Of a stretch of 5,872 nucleotides of DNA, positions 1 through 5,784 are shown in pieces. The position numbers and the translations under genes are program-made. The notes under the pieces are model-generated. The model had not been told where the DNA came from, did no database searches, and saw nothing but the letters and a program-made list of their open reading frames with translations. Each line of letters begins with the position of its first letter. The stretch's first letter is position 1. Origin of the DNA: an uncultured Planctomycetaceae bacterium (GTDB lineage Bacteria > Planctomycetota > Planctomycetia > Pirellulales > UBA1268); contig CAISKG010000485.1 of NCBI GenBank assembly GCA_903885855.1, positions 1 through 5,872 on the forward strand, written 5' to 3'.

Positions 1-86
1 AGGCCCGCCGCCACCAGCGCCGCCAGCACGGCCGGCAGCCCGGCCGCCAGGCGCCGGGCGATCGACGCGGTTCGACGAGCCGTCAT
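1..86 (-). CDS. N-terminus of an exported or membrane protein (partial, cut by window edge)
   Basis: Only the first 28 codons are present; the gene runs leftward off the window. The peptide starts MTARRTASIARRLAAGLPAV and continues as an Ala/Leu/Val-rich stretch. That is a basic n-region with four or five arginines followed by a hydrophobic core, as in a Sec signal peptide or an N-terminal membrane anchor. The ATG at 86 is preceded on the minus strand by GGGGAG at 98-93, six nucleotides away, which supports the start. It lies 28 nt downstream of the stop of the FmdB-like gene on the same strand, so the two are probably co-transcribed. The rest of the protein is unseen and no family can be assigned. 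Confidence 0.6.
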   Translation of the reverse strand, partial: MTARRTASIARRLAAGLPAVLAALVAAG

Positions 87-92
87 GGGATT

Positions 93-98
93 CTCCCC
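93..98 (-). promoter_or_regulatory. Ribosome binding site of the partial left-edge gene
   Basis: The minus strand reads GGGGAG followed by six nucleotides and then the ATG at 86. It sits in the 28-nt gap between the FmdB stop and this start, and is the main evidence that the short left-edge frame is real. Confidence 0.55.
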
Positions 99-114
99 CC
101 GTGCGCCTGCGCGT

Positions 115-336
115 TCAGCCCAGCCCCGCGCAACCGCCGCTGCCGCATTGCGGCCGCCCGCAGCCCCCCGGCGCCGGATCGGCCCCGCGCGCGCCGGCCA
201 CGTGGCCGGCGACGACGCTCAAACGCTTCTCCAGCCGCCGGCTCTGGCAGTGCGGGCACAGCGGCTTCTCGTCGCCGCGGACGAGGAGCTCGCACGGCTT
301 CCCGCAGGCGCGGCAGGTGTATTCGTAGAGTGGCAT
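115..336 (-). CDS. FmdB-type zinc-ribbon protein
   Basis: A 73-residue protein starting MPLYEYTCRACGK, the hallmark opening of the FmdB/CxxC_CxxC_SSSS putative regulatory family. Cys8-x2-Cys11 and Cys27-x2-Cys30 form the two knuckles expected to bind one zinc ion. The tail from residue 57 is Gly/Cys-rich with Cys59, Cys64 and Cys69, as in many FmdB proteins. The family takes its name from a proposed formamidase regulator, but its actual role is mostly unknown. The reading frame stays open far upstream (antisense to the DUF1501 gene). The ATG at 336 is chosen because the family motif begins exactly there and a GGAG lies about 10 nt before it (350-347). The gene is divergent from the DUF1501 gene and followed closely by the left-edge gene. 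Family call secure, function unknown. Confidence 0.88.
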   Translation of the reverse strand: MPLYEYTCRACGKPCELLVRGDEKPLCPHCQSRRLEKRLSVVAGHVAGARGADPAPGGCGRPQCGSGGCAGLG

Positions 337-498
337 GATTCCGGCGCTCCCTCCCGCGGCCGCAGGGGCCGCCGCATCCTGGCAGCGTACCGCGCGGCCG
401 GCCGGGGTCGACCGGACTTCGGCCCCGTCGGTGCCGCGGGTAGGATCATGGCCGGCCGCATGCCGCGGCCTGCGGAGTTCCGGCCTGTGGGCGATCCC
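337..498. promoter_or_regulatory. Divergent intergenic region between the FmdB and DUF1501 genes
   Basis: This 162-bp gap separates outward-facing starts, so it should hold promoters for both directions. I see no convincing -35/-10 pair. TAGGAT at 441-446 shares four of six bases with the sigma-70 -10 hexamer but has no matching -35 at 17 or 18 bp. GCGGAG at 472-477 could serve as a ribosome site for a GTG at 487. If the DUF1501 gene starts further upstream (ATG 448 or 460), the gap shrinks accordingly. Confidence 0.3.
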
Positions 499-1866
499 GT
501 GATCGAGATACCGGGCCGGCCGATCGGGGGCTTCTGTGGCTCCGCGTCGGGCGCCCCGCGCCGCCACTTCCTCCGCATCGGCGGCCTGGCCCTCGGCGGC
601 CTGCCGATGGGTCGGCTCCTCGCCGCCGGCGCCGCCGCCCCGGCCGCCGTGCCCTCCGGGGGGCTCGGCCACAAGGCGGTGATCATGGTCTACCTGCCCG
701 GGGGGCCGTCGCACCAGGATTCGTTCGATCTGAAGATGGAGGCGCCCGCGGAGATCCGCGGATCGTTCCGCCCCGTCGCCACGAGCGTCCCCGGGATCGA
801 GATCTGCGAGCACCTCCCCCGGATCGCGGCGATGATGGACAAGTTCGCCGTCATCCGCTCGCTCCACGGCGGGCCCGACCAGCACTGCTCCGATCTCTGC
901 CTCTCCGGCTACCCCATCGGCCCACGCGGCCGGCAGGACGGCCGCCCCTCCCTCGGCTCGGCCGTGTCGCGCCTCGCCGGGCCGGTCGACCGGGCGGTGC
1001 CCCCCTTCGTCGGCCTGTCGATCAAGTCGCGCCACGCCCCCTACTCCAATCCCGGCCTCCCCGGGTTCCTGGGCGCGGCCCACGCCCCCTGCCAGCCCGA
1101 CGACGAGGGGCTCGCGAGCATGCGCCTCGCCGGCGTCACGCTCGACCGGCTCGGCGACCGGCGCGGCCTCCTCGACGGCATCGACGGGCTGCGCCGCTTC
1201 CGCGACGCGGCGGTCACCTCCGGCCACGACGCCTACGCCGAGAAGGCCTTCGACGTCCTCACCTCGAGCCGGTTCGTCGAGGCCCTCGACGTGGAGCGCG
1301 AGGACGCCGCCACGCGCGAGCGCTACGGCCGTGGCTCCGCCGACCCCGCCTTCGGCGAGGATGCCGGCCCGCACTGGCAGGACCAGTTCCTCGTCGCCCG
1401 GCGCCTCGTGGAGGCGGGGGTGCGCTGCGTGACGCTCTCCTTCGGCAGCTGGGACCGCCACCACTCCAACTTCGCACTCCTCCCCCTGCAGCTGGCGCGC
1501 TTCGACCAGGCGATCACGGCGCTGGTCGGCGATCTCCACGACCGCGGCCTCGACCGCGACGTGAGCGTCGTGGCCTGGGGGGAGTTCGGCCGCACGCCGC
1601 GGATCAACAAGGACGCCGGCCGCGATCACTGGCCGCAGGCCTCCTGCTGCCTGCTGGCCGGCGGCGGGATGCGCACCGGGCAGGTGATCGGCTCCACCAA
1701 CCGGCTCGGCGAGGTGCCGCAGGATCGGCCCGTCCACTACCAGGACGTGTTCGCCACGCTCTACCACCGCCTCGGCATCGACGTGGCGGCCACGACGATC
1801 CCCGACCACGCCGGCCGGCCGCAGTATCTCCTCGACCGCCGCGAGCCGATCGCCGAGCTGGTCTGA
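499..1866 (+). CDS. DUF1501 family protein with Tat-type N-terminus
   Basis: A member of DUF1501, a family abundant in planctomycetes that falls in the alkaline phosphatase/sulfatase superfamily; its substrate is unknown. From the GTG start the protein has 455 residues, a normal length. It opens VIEIPGRP, matching the usual 'M-x-I-x-G-x-P' start, then a twin-arginine motif RRHFLRIGG at 21-29 and a hydrophobic segment to about 47, indicating export by the Tat route. Conserved blocks follow: LPGGPSHQDSFDLK from about 66 (His72, Asp74), ICEHLPRIAAMMDKFAVIRSL, WDRHHSNF at 318, WGEFGRTP at 360 and DHWP at 376. The frame is open back to 85, but that part is antisense to the FmdB gene and has no family resemblance. 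Other possible starts are ATG 448, ATG 460 and GTG 487; the last has the best-placed GGAG. A 19-nt gap to the PhoD-like gene implies an operon. Family certain, start uncertain. Confidence 0.93.
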   Translation: MIEIPGRPIGGFCGSASGAPRRHFLRIGGLALGGLPMGRLLAAGAAAPAAVPSGGLGHKAVIMVYLPGGPSHQDSFDLKMEAPAEIRGSFRPVATSVPGIEICEHLPRIAAMMDKFAVIRSLHGGPDQHCSDLCLSGYPIGPRGRQDGRPSLGSAVSRLAGPVDRAVPPFVGLSIKSRHAPYSNPGLPGFLGAAHAPCQPDDEGLASMRLAGVTLDRLGDRRGLLDGIDGLRRFRDAAVTSGHDAYAEKAFDVLTSSRFVEALDVEREDAATRERYGRGSADPAFGEDAGPHWQDQFLVARRLVEAGVRCVTLSFGSWDRHHSNFALLPLQLARFDQAITALVGDLHDRGLDRDVSVVAWGEFGRTPRINKDAGRDHWPQASCCLLAGGGMRTGQVIGSTNRLGEVPQDRPVHYQDVFATLYHRLGIDVAATTIPDHAGRPQYLLDRREPIAELV

Positions 1867-1874
1867 TCAGCCCC

Positions 1875-1880
1875 GGAGGG
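1875..1880 (+). promoter_or_regulatory. Ribosome binding site of the PhoD-like gene
   Basis: GGAGGG ends five nucleotides before the ATG at 1886 and lies entirely in the 19-nt gap after the DUF1501 stop. It fixes the start of the PhoD-like gene and suits translation from a shared transcript. Confidence 0.8.
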
Positions 1881-1885
1881 GCCGC

Positions 1886-3619
1886 ATGCACCGTCGGGCG
1901 CTCGCGTCGATGCTCCTGGCCTGCCTGTCGGCGCCGTGCCTCGCCGCCGGACCGGTGGTGCCGCCGCTCCCCGATCCGGCCCCCTTCGGCACCGAGCATC
2001 CCGATCTCGACGGCTGGTGCACCGGCGCGTGGTGGGAGAAGGCGGGGCCAGGCGGGGACGGCAAGCGCGGCCGCCCCTTCGCGCTCGACGTGCCGCGCCG
2101 CGACGTCATCGCCTTCGCCCTCCACACCCTCACCGTGCCGCCGGCGGGGGGCGCCGCGACGCTCAAGCTGACGGCGCAGCTCTTTCCGCTGGAGCCGGGG
2201 GAGCCGCTCGAGGCCCGCCTGGAGATCGATCGCCGCGACGGGAAGGGCTTCGTCGAGGCGGCCCGCGCGCCGGTGCTCTACCCCGGCTGGGACGCGCACT
2301 TCCGCGTCGAGGGCTGGGATGCCTCGCGCGACGCGGCCTACCGGGTGCGGCACGGCGCCGAGGCGGCCTTCGAGGGCACGATCCGGCGCGATCCGCGCGA
2401 CACGCCGCGCCTCGCCGTGGCGGTGATGAGCTGCAACTCCTCCAACACCGCCGGCGCCCGCGACGAGATCGTGGCCGCGATCCGTGCGGCCGATCCCGAT
2501 CTGCTCTTCTTCGCCGGCGACCAGACCTACCGCCACACCCAGCACACCTGCGGGTGGATCGAGTTCGGGCTGCAGTTCCGCGACGTGATCCGCGACCGGC
2601 CCACGGTGACGATCCCCGACGACCACGACGTCGGCCATCCCAACCTGTGGGGCGCCGGGGGGAAGCGCGCCCGCGACAAGAACGGCGCCGACGGCGGCTA
2701 CTACTGGCCGGCGGCGTACGTGCGGCAGGTGGAGCGGCAACAGACCTGGCACCTCCCCGACCCGGTCGATCCGGCGCCGGTGGAGCAGGGGATCGGCGTC
2801 TGGTTCACGAGGCTCGTCGTCGGCGGCCTCGACTGCGCGATCCTCGAGGACCGGAAGTTCAAGACCGGGCCGGAGGGGGCGATCCCGCGGATGGGCCCGC
2901 GCCCCGATCATGTCACCGATCCCGGCTACGACCGGAAGGCGATCGACCTGCCCGGCCTCGAGCTGCTCGGGAAGCGGCAGCTCGACTGGCTCGCGACGTG
3001 GGCCGACGACACCGATGGGGTGCGCGCCAAGGCGGTCCTCTCGCAGACCGCCTTCTGCGGCGCCGTCCACCTCCACGGTACCCCCGAGAACCGGCTGCTG
3101 GCCGATCTCGACTGCAACGGCTGGCCGCAGTCGGGGAGGAACGCGGCGCTCCGCGTCATCCGGCGTGCCGGCGCGGTCCATCTGTGCGGCGACCAGCACC
3201 TCGCCGCGGTCGTGCGCCACGGGATCGACGCCCACCGCGACGGGCCCTACGCCTTCACGGCGCCGGCGCTGGTGAACACGATCTACGGCCGGTGGTGGCA
3301 CCCCGAGGACGAGCGGCCGGGGGCGGGCGCCGTCGTCGGCAGTCCGCTCCCCTGGACGGGCGACTACGAGGACGGCCTCGGCAACAAGATCACGATGCTC
3401 GCCTACGCCAACCCCGCCGACATCCGCGACCAGCGGCAGCGCGGCGACGGCTGGGGGGCGGCGGTGTGGGATTTCCCCGAGCGGAACGTGACGTTCCACT
3501 GCTTCCCGCGCTTCACGGAGTCGGTCGCGGGGATCCCGCAGGAATACCCCGGCTGGCCGGTGACGGTGGCGCTCGAGGCCCCCGGCGGGAACGGCGCTGG
3601 GGTCACTCCGGCACCGTAG
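1886..3619 (+). CDS. PhoD-like alkaline phosphatase / phosphodiesterase
   Basis: A 577-residue metallophosphatase resembling PhoD, a family that hydrolyses phosphate mono- and diesters outside the cytoplasm using iron and calcium. Residues 1-21 form a signal peptide (MHRR, a hydrophobic core, cleavage near CLAAG). A lipobox reading of LLAC at 10-13 is possible but leaves a very short core. Residues of about 30-170 form a beta-rich region like the PhoD N-terminal domain (HFRVEGWDAS...AYRVRHG). Catalytic blocks: MSCN with Cys183; GDQTY with Asp212 and Tyr215, the spacing of the PhoD GDxxY iron site; PDDHDVG at 244-250, in place of WDDHE; EDRKF with Asp322 and Arg323; LGKRQLDWL at 361-369; SQTAF at 386; DCNGW at 409; and HLCGDQH at 432-438, the C-terminal metal-binding block. 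It follows the DUF1501 gene by 19 nt with a strong GGAGGG. Its 3' end overlaps the convergent sulfatase gene. The substrate cannot be read from sequence. Confidence 0.93.
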   Translation: MHRRALASMLLACLSAPCLAAGPVVPPLPDPAPFGTEHPDLDGWCTGAWWEKAGPGGDGKRGRPFALDVPRRDVIAFALHTLTVPPAGGAATLKLTAQLFPLEPGEPLEARLEIDRRDGKGFVEAARAPVLYPGWDAHFRVEGWDASRDAAYRVRHGAEAAFEGTIRRDPRDTPRLAVAVMSCNSSNTAGARDEIVAAIRAADPDLLFFAGDQTYRHTQHTCGWIEFGLQFRDVIRDRPTVTIPDDHDVGHPNLWGAGGKRARDKNGADGGYYWPAAYVRQVERQQTWHLPDPVDPAPVEQGIGVWFTRLVVGGLDCAILEDRKFKTGPEGAIPRMGPRPDHVTDPGYDRKAIDLPGLELLGKRQLDWLATWADDTDGVRAKAVLSQTAFCGAVHLHGTPENRLLADLDCNGWPQSGRNAALRVIRRAGAVHLCGDQHLAAVVRHGIDAHRDGPYAFTAPALVNTIYGRWWHPEDERPGAGAVVGSPLPWTGDYEDGLGNKITMLAYANPADIRDQRQRGDGWGAAVWDFPERNVTFHCFPRFTESVAGIPQEYPGWPVTVALEAPGGNGAGVTPAP

Positions 3620-5039
3620 CGTCGGCCGGGTTCCGGGCGGGGTTCGGCGCCGGCATCTGGGCGCCGGATTCCGCGAGCCAGGCCTCGAGATCGCGCGCGA
3701 GGCCCGCCGCCCGGGAAGGATCGGTTCGCGCCCGGTCGACGCGCTCGCCGGGATCCTCGCGCAGGTTGTAGAGCTCGTCGCGGCCGCTCTCGTAGAACCG
3801 CACGAGGCGCCAGTCGCCGGAGCGGATCGCCGAAAACGGCGTGGCGCCGCCGGGATGGTAGTGGGGGTAGTGCCAGTGGATGGCATGGCGGTCGAGCTTC
3901 CCGCCGGCGAGCGCCGGCGCCAGGCTCGTGCCGTCGAGCGGCTGGCCCGGCTCGGCGCCCGCGCCGGTGAGCGCGAGGATCGTGGCGGTGATGTCGGGGG
4001 TGATCGCCGGCTCGTCGCTCGTCGTGCCGGCCACGCTCACGCCCGGCCAGGAGACGATGAGCGGCACGCGCACGCCGCCGTCGTAGGCCGAGCCCTTCCC
4101 GGCGCGCAGCGGCCGGTTGTCGGTGATCGGCAGCAGCCCGCCGTTGTCGCTGGTGAAGACGATCGCCGTGGTGTCGCGCAAGGAGAGCCGCTCGAGGGCG
4201 TCGACGATCCGGCCGACCGCGTCGTCGACCCCCTCCACCATCGCCGCGTAGGTGGCGTTGATCTGACCCGCTCCCGCGTCGCCGCCGATGGGCCGCCCGC
4301 GCCGCGCCTCGCGGTCGGGCGTGGCGCCCGCGGCCACCAGCCGCGCCTCCACGTCGGCCTTGGCCTCCAGCGGCGTGTGGACGGCGTGGTGGGGGAGGTA
4401 GAGGAAGAAGGGCCTGTCGCGGTGGGCCTCGATGAAGGCCACCGCCTCGGCCGCCTCGCGGTCGGTGAGGTATTCCCCCGCCGGGCCGTCGGCGAGCGTG
4501 GGGATCGAGTAGGGGGAGAAGTAGCGCGGCGGCTGCCCGCGCGCCGTGCCGCCGCGGTTGACGTCGAAGCCCTGCGCCTCCGGGCCGAAGCCATCGCCGC
4601 CGAGGTGCCACTTGCCGATCGAGGCGGTGGCGTAGCCGGCCCCGCGCAGCCGCTCGGCGAGGGTCACGACCTCCAGCGGCAGCTGCTTGGTCCAGGCGGG
4701 AATCCGCAGCGGGGCGTCGGGGACCTCGTGGCCGGCGATCCAATCGGTGAGGTGGAGGCGCGCGGGGGCCTGCCCCGAGAGGAGCGCCGCGCGCGTGGGG
4801 GAGCAGACGGGGCAGGCGGCGTAGGCCTGCGTGAAGCGCGTCCCGGCGGCGGCGAGCCGGTCGATGTGCGGCGTGCGATGGAAGGTGCTCCCCTGGCAGG
4901 AGAGATCCTTCCAGCCGAGGTCGTCGACGAGGATCACGATCACGTTCGGCGGCCGGGGGCCCGGATCGTCGGCGCGGAGGGGCGCCGCCGCCATGAGCAG
5001 CGCCGCGATCGCGGCGAGCCGGGAGGGTGCCCCGCGCAT
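3603..5039 (-). CDS. Secreted cysteine-type sulfatase (S1 / arylsulfatase family)
   Basis: A 478-residue sulfatase that should remove sulfate from sulfated sugars or aryl esters outside the cytoplasm. Residues 1-23 are a Sec signal peptide (MRGAPSRLAAIAALLMAAAP, cleavage near LRA/DD). NVIVILVDDLGW follows, with metal ligands Asp39 and Asp40. The first signature CSPTRAALLSG has Cys79, the residue converted to formylglycine. The second, GYATASIGKWHLG, places Lys143 and His145. LPHHAVHTP is at 215-223, SDNGG at 297-301 (Asp298, Asn299), and Lys315 lies in RAGKGSAYDGG. All key residues are present, so it should be active if a formylglycine-generating enzyme, not in this window, exists. The frame extends 18 codons upstream to 5093, but ATG 5039 is preferred because the signal peptide starts there; GGAAGG lies 10 nt before it. 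It is convergent with the PhoD-like gene, overlapping it by 17 bp, and divergent from the sigma gene. Substrate unknown. Confidence 0.96.
   Translation of the reverse strand: MRGAPSRLAAIAALLMAAAPLRADDPGPRPPNVIVILVDDLGWKDLSCQGSTFHRTPHIDRLAAAGTRFTQAYAACPVCSPTRAALLSGQAPARLHLTDWIAGHEVPDAPLRIPAWTKQLPLEVVTLAERLRGAGYATASIGKWHLGGDGFGPEAQGFDVNRGGTARGQPPRYFSPYSIPTLADGPAGEYLTDREAAEAVAFIEAHRDRPFFLYLPHHAVHTPLEAKADVEARLVAAGATPDREARRGRPIGGDAGAGQINATYAAMVEGVDDAVGRIVDALERLSLRDTTAIVFTSDNGGLLPITDNRPLRAGKGSAYDGGVRVPLIVSWPGVSVAGTTSDEPAITPDITATILALTGAGAEPGQPLDGTSLAPALAGGKLDRHAIHWHYPHYHPGGATPFSAIRSGDWRLVRFYESGRDELYNLREDPGERVDRARTDPSRAAGLARDLEAWLAESGAQMPAPNPARNPADATVPE
3645..3666. repeat. Short inverted repeat just past the PhoD-like stop
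   Basis: Perfect 7-bp arms CGGCGCC (3645-3651) and GGCGCCG (3660-3666) flank an 8-nt loop. It starts 25 nt after the PhoD-like stop and lies inside the 3' end of the sulfatase gene. There is no T-run after it on the plus strand, so it is not a standard intrinsic terminator, though an RNA hairpin could still form. In DNA this GC-rich it may be chance. Confidence 0.35.
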
Positions 5040-5238
5040 CGTCCTTGGCCCTTCCACGCATCCCCCCCGTCCGGTTCCCGCCGGCGTCGCCACCCGGGCC
5101 GTGCCGGGCGCCGTCGACGGCGGCCGTGGCAGGATACATCGACCGCGGGATTGGGGGTGCCGCGCCGGCGGCCGCCTCCCCCGAGCCCTGCACGGATTCC
5201 TTCCCCGGCGTCGTTATCCTCCCTGGAGAGCGAACCGG
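5040..5238. promoter_or_regulatory. Divergent intergenic region between the sulfatase and sigma factor genes
   Basis: This 199-bp gap lies between outward-facing starts and should carry promoters for both. TATCCT occurs on the plus strand at 5215-5220, just upstream of the sigma gene, and on the minus strand at 5136-5131, upstream of the sulfatase. Each shares four of six bases with a sigma-70 -10, but neither has a recognisable -35 at proper spacing. An operator-like palindrome lies at 5105-5126. No ECF-type GAAC/CGTC promoter pair was found by eye. Confidence 0.3.
5105..5126. repeat. Operator-like palindrome upstream of the sulfatase
   Basis: A perfect 14-bp palindrome, CGCCGTCGACGGCG (5109-5122), extends to 22 bp with ten of eleven base pairs matching. 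It is about 65 bp upstream of the sulfatase ATG and about 110 bp upstream of the sigma factor ATG, a normal distance for a dimeric repressor or activator site. No regulator gene that would bind it is visible. Confidence 0.4.
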
Positions 5239-5784
5239 ATGCCGCCACCTGCCCGCCGATCCGCGGAATCGACCGACCCCGCCCCCGACCGCGAGCGGGT
5301 CTGGGCGCGGCTCTGGGACGCGCACGCCCCGGCGCTGTTCCTTTTCGCCCGGCAGTGGCTCGCCGACCCGTCCAGCGCCGAGGATGCGGTGCAAGCCGGC
5401 TTCGTGAAGTTCTGGAGGGCCCGCGGTGCGCACGGCGGCGTCGACGTCCCCCTCCTCTTCGCCGCCGTCCGGTCGGAGGCGCTCGACCTGCTCAGGTCGT
5501 CCTCCCGTCGCGCCGAGCGGGAACGGCGCGCGGCGATCGACGACGCGTGGTGGGAGGCCGACCCGCTCGTCGGCCGCGAGCGCGAGGCGGCCGTGCGCGC
5601 GGCGCTCGAGGCCTTGCCGCCGGAGCAGCGCGAGGCGGTGGTGCTGCGCGTGTGGGCCGGACTGTCCTTCGCCGAGATCGCCCGCGCGCTCGACGCCAAC
5701 GAGAACACCGTCACCGCCCGCTGCCGCCGCGGGCTCGAGAAGCTCGAACGACTCCTCCCGGAGGAATGCCGTGAATCCCCCTGA
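5239..5784 (+). CDS. ECF-type RNA polymerase sigma factor
   Basis: A 181-residue sigma-70 family protein with only regions 2 and 4, the size and layout of an extracytoplasmic-function sigma factor. Region 2 spans about 25-92: LWDAHAPALFLFARQWLADP, then SAEDAVQAGFVKFW (the core-polymerase-binding part), then LLFAAVRSEALDLLRSSSRR, which would contact the -10. Region 4 spans about 119-172: ALEALPPEQREAVVLRVWAG, then a helix-turn-helix at about 143-165 (FAEIARALDANENTVTARCRRG) for -35 binding. The 'VQAGF' segment departs from the usual 'VQEAF'. The ATG at 5239 has GGAG 10 nt upstream (5225-5228). The frame is open further upstream, but into sequence antisense to the sulfatase. It overlaps the next gene by 14 nt, so the two are translationally coupled. 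Its target genes are unknown; the divergent sulfatase is one candidate. Confidence 0.95.
   Translation: MPPPARRSAESTDPAPDRERVWARLWDAHAPALFLFARQWLADPSSAEDAVQAGFVKFWRARGAHGGVDVPLLFAAVRSEALDLLRSSSRRAERERRAAIDDAWWEADPLVGREREAAVRAALEALPPEQREAVVLRVWAGLSFAEIARALDANENTVTARCRRGLEKLERLLPEECRESP
5760..5765 (+). promoter_or_regulatory. Ribosome binding site of the gene overlapping the sigma factor
   Basis: GGAGGA lies inside the last codons of the sigma factor gene, five nucleotides before a GTG at 5771. It is the best-placed Shine-Dalgarno near the right edge and decides for GTG 5771 over the ATG at 5787, whose frame gives an implausible Arg/Ser/Thr-rich peptide. Confidence 0.7.

Noticed and set aside
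85..498. N-terminal extension of the DUF1501 frame back to ATG 85.
   Set aside because: The extra residues are antisense to the FmdB gene, lack family similarity and would bury the Tat signal deep inside the protein.
337..1809. Long minus-strand frame running antisense through most of the DUF1501 gene and continuing into the FmdB gene.
   Set aside because: Only the last 73 codons resemble a protein family. The rest is low-complexity Arg/Ala/Gly/Val-rich antisense of a well-conserved gene, as expected in high-GC DNA.
1936..3771. A 611-codon plus-strand frame overlapping the PhoD-like gene in another phase.
   Set aside because: The translation is extremely Arg/Pro/Gly-rich with no motifs, while the alternative frame contains all PhoD blocks.
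1604..3886. A 760-codon minus-strand open frame opposite the PhoD-like gene.
   Set aside because: It spans parts of three confident genes, has no recognisable domain, and its composition is typical of a GC-rich shadow frame.
5194..5220. Possible autoregulated ECF promoter (GGATTCC followed by CGTCG and TTATCCT) before the sigma gene.
   Set aside because: The spacer between the two elements is only about 8 bp, too short for an ECF promoter, and the -35 does not match GAAC.
3403..5433. A 676-codon minus-strand frame overlapping the sulfatase in another phase.
   Set aside because: It lacks any sulfatase signature and is dominated by Arg/Pro/His runs; the true sulfatase frame is unambiguous.
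3855..5774. A 639-codon plus-strand frame opposite the sulfatase and running into the sigma gene.
   Set aside because: No domain is recognisable; the sulfatase and sigma factor frames explain the region.
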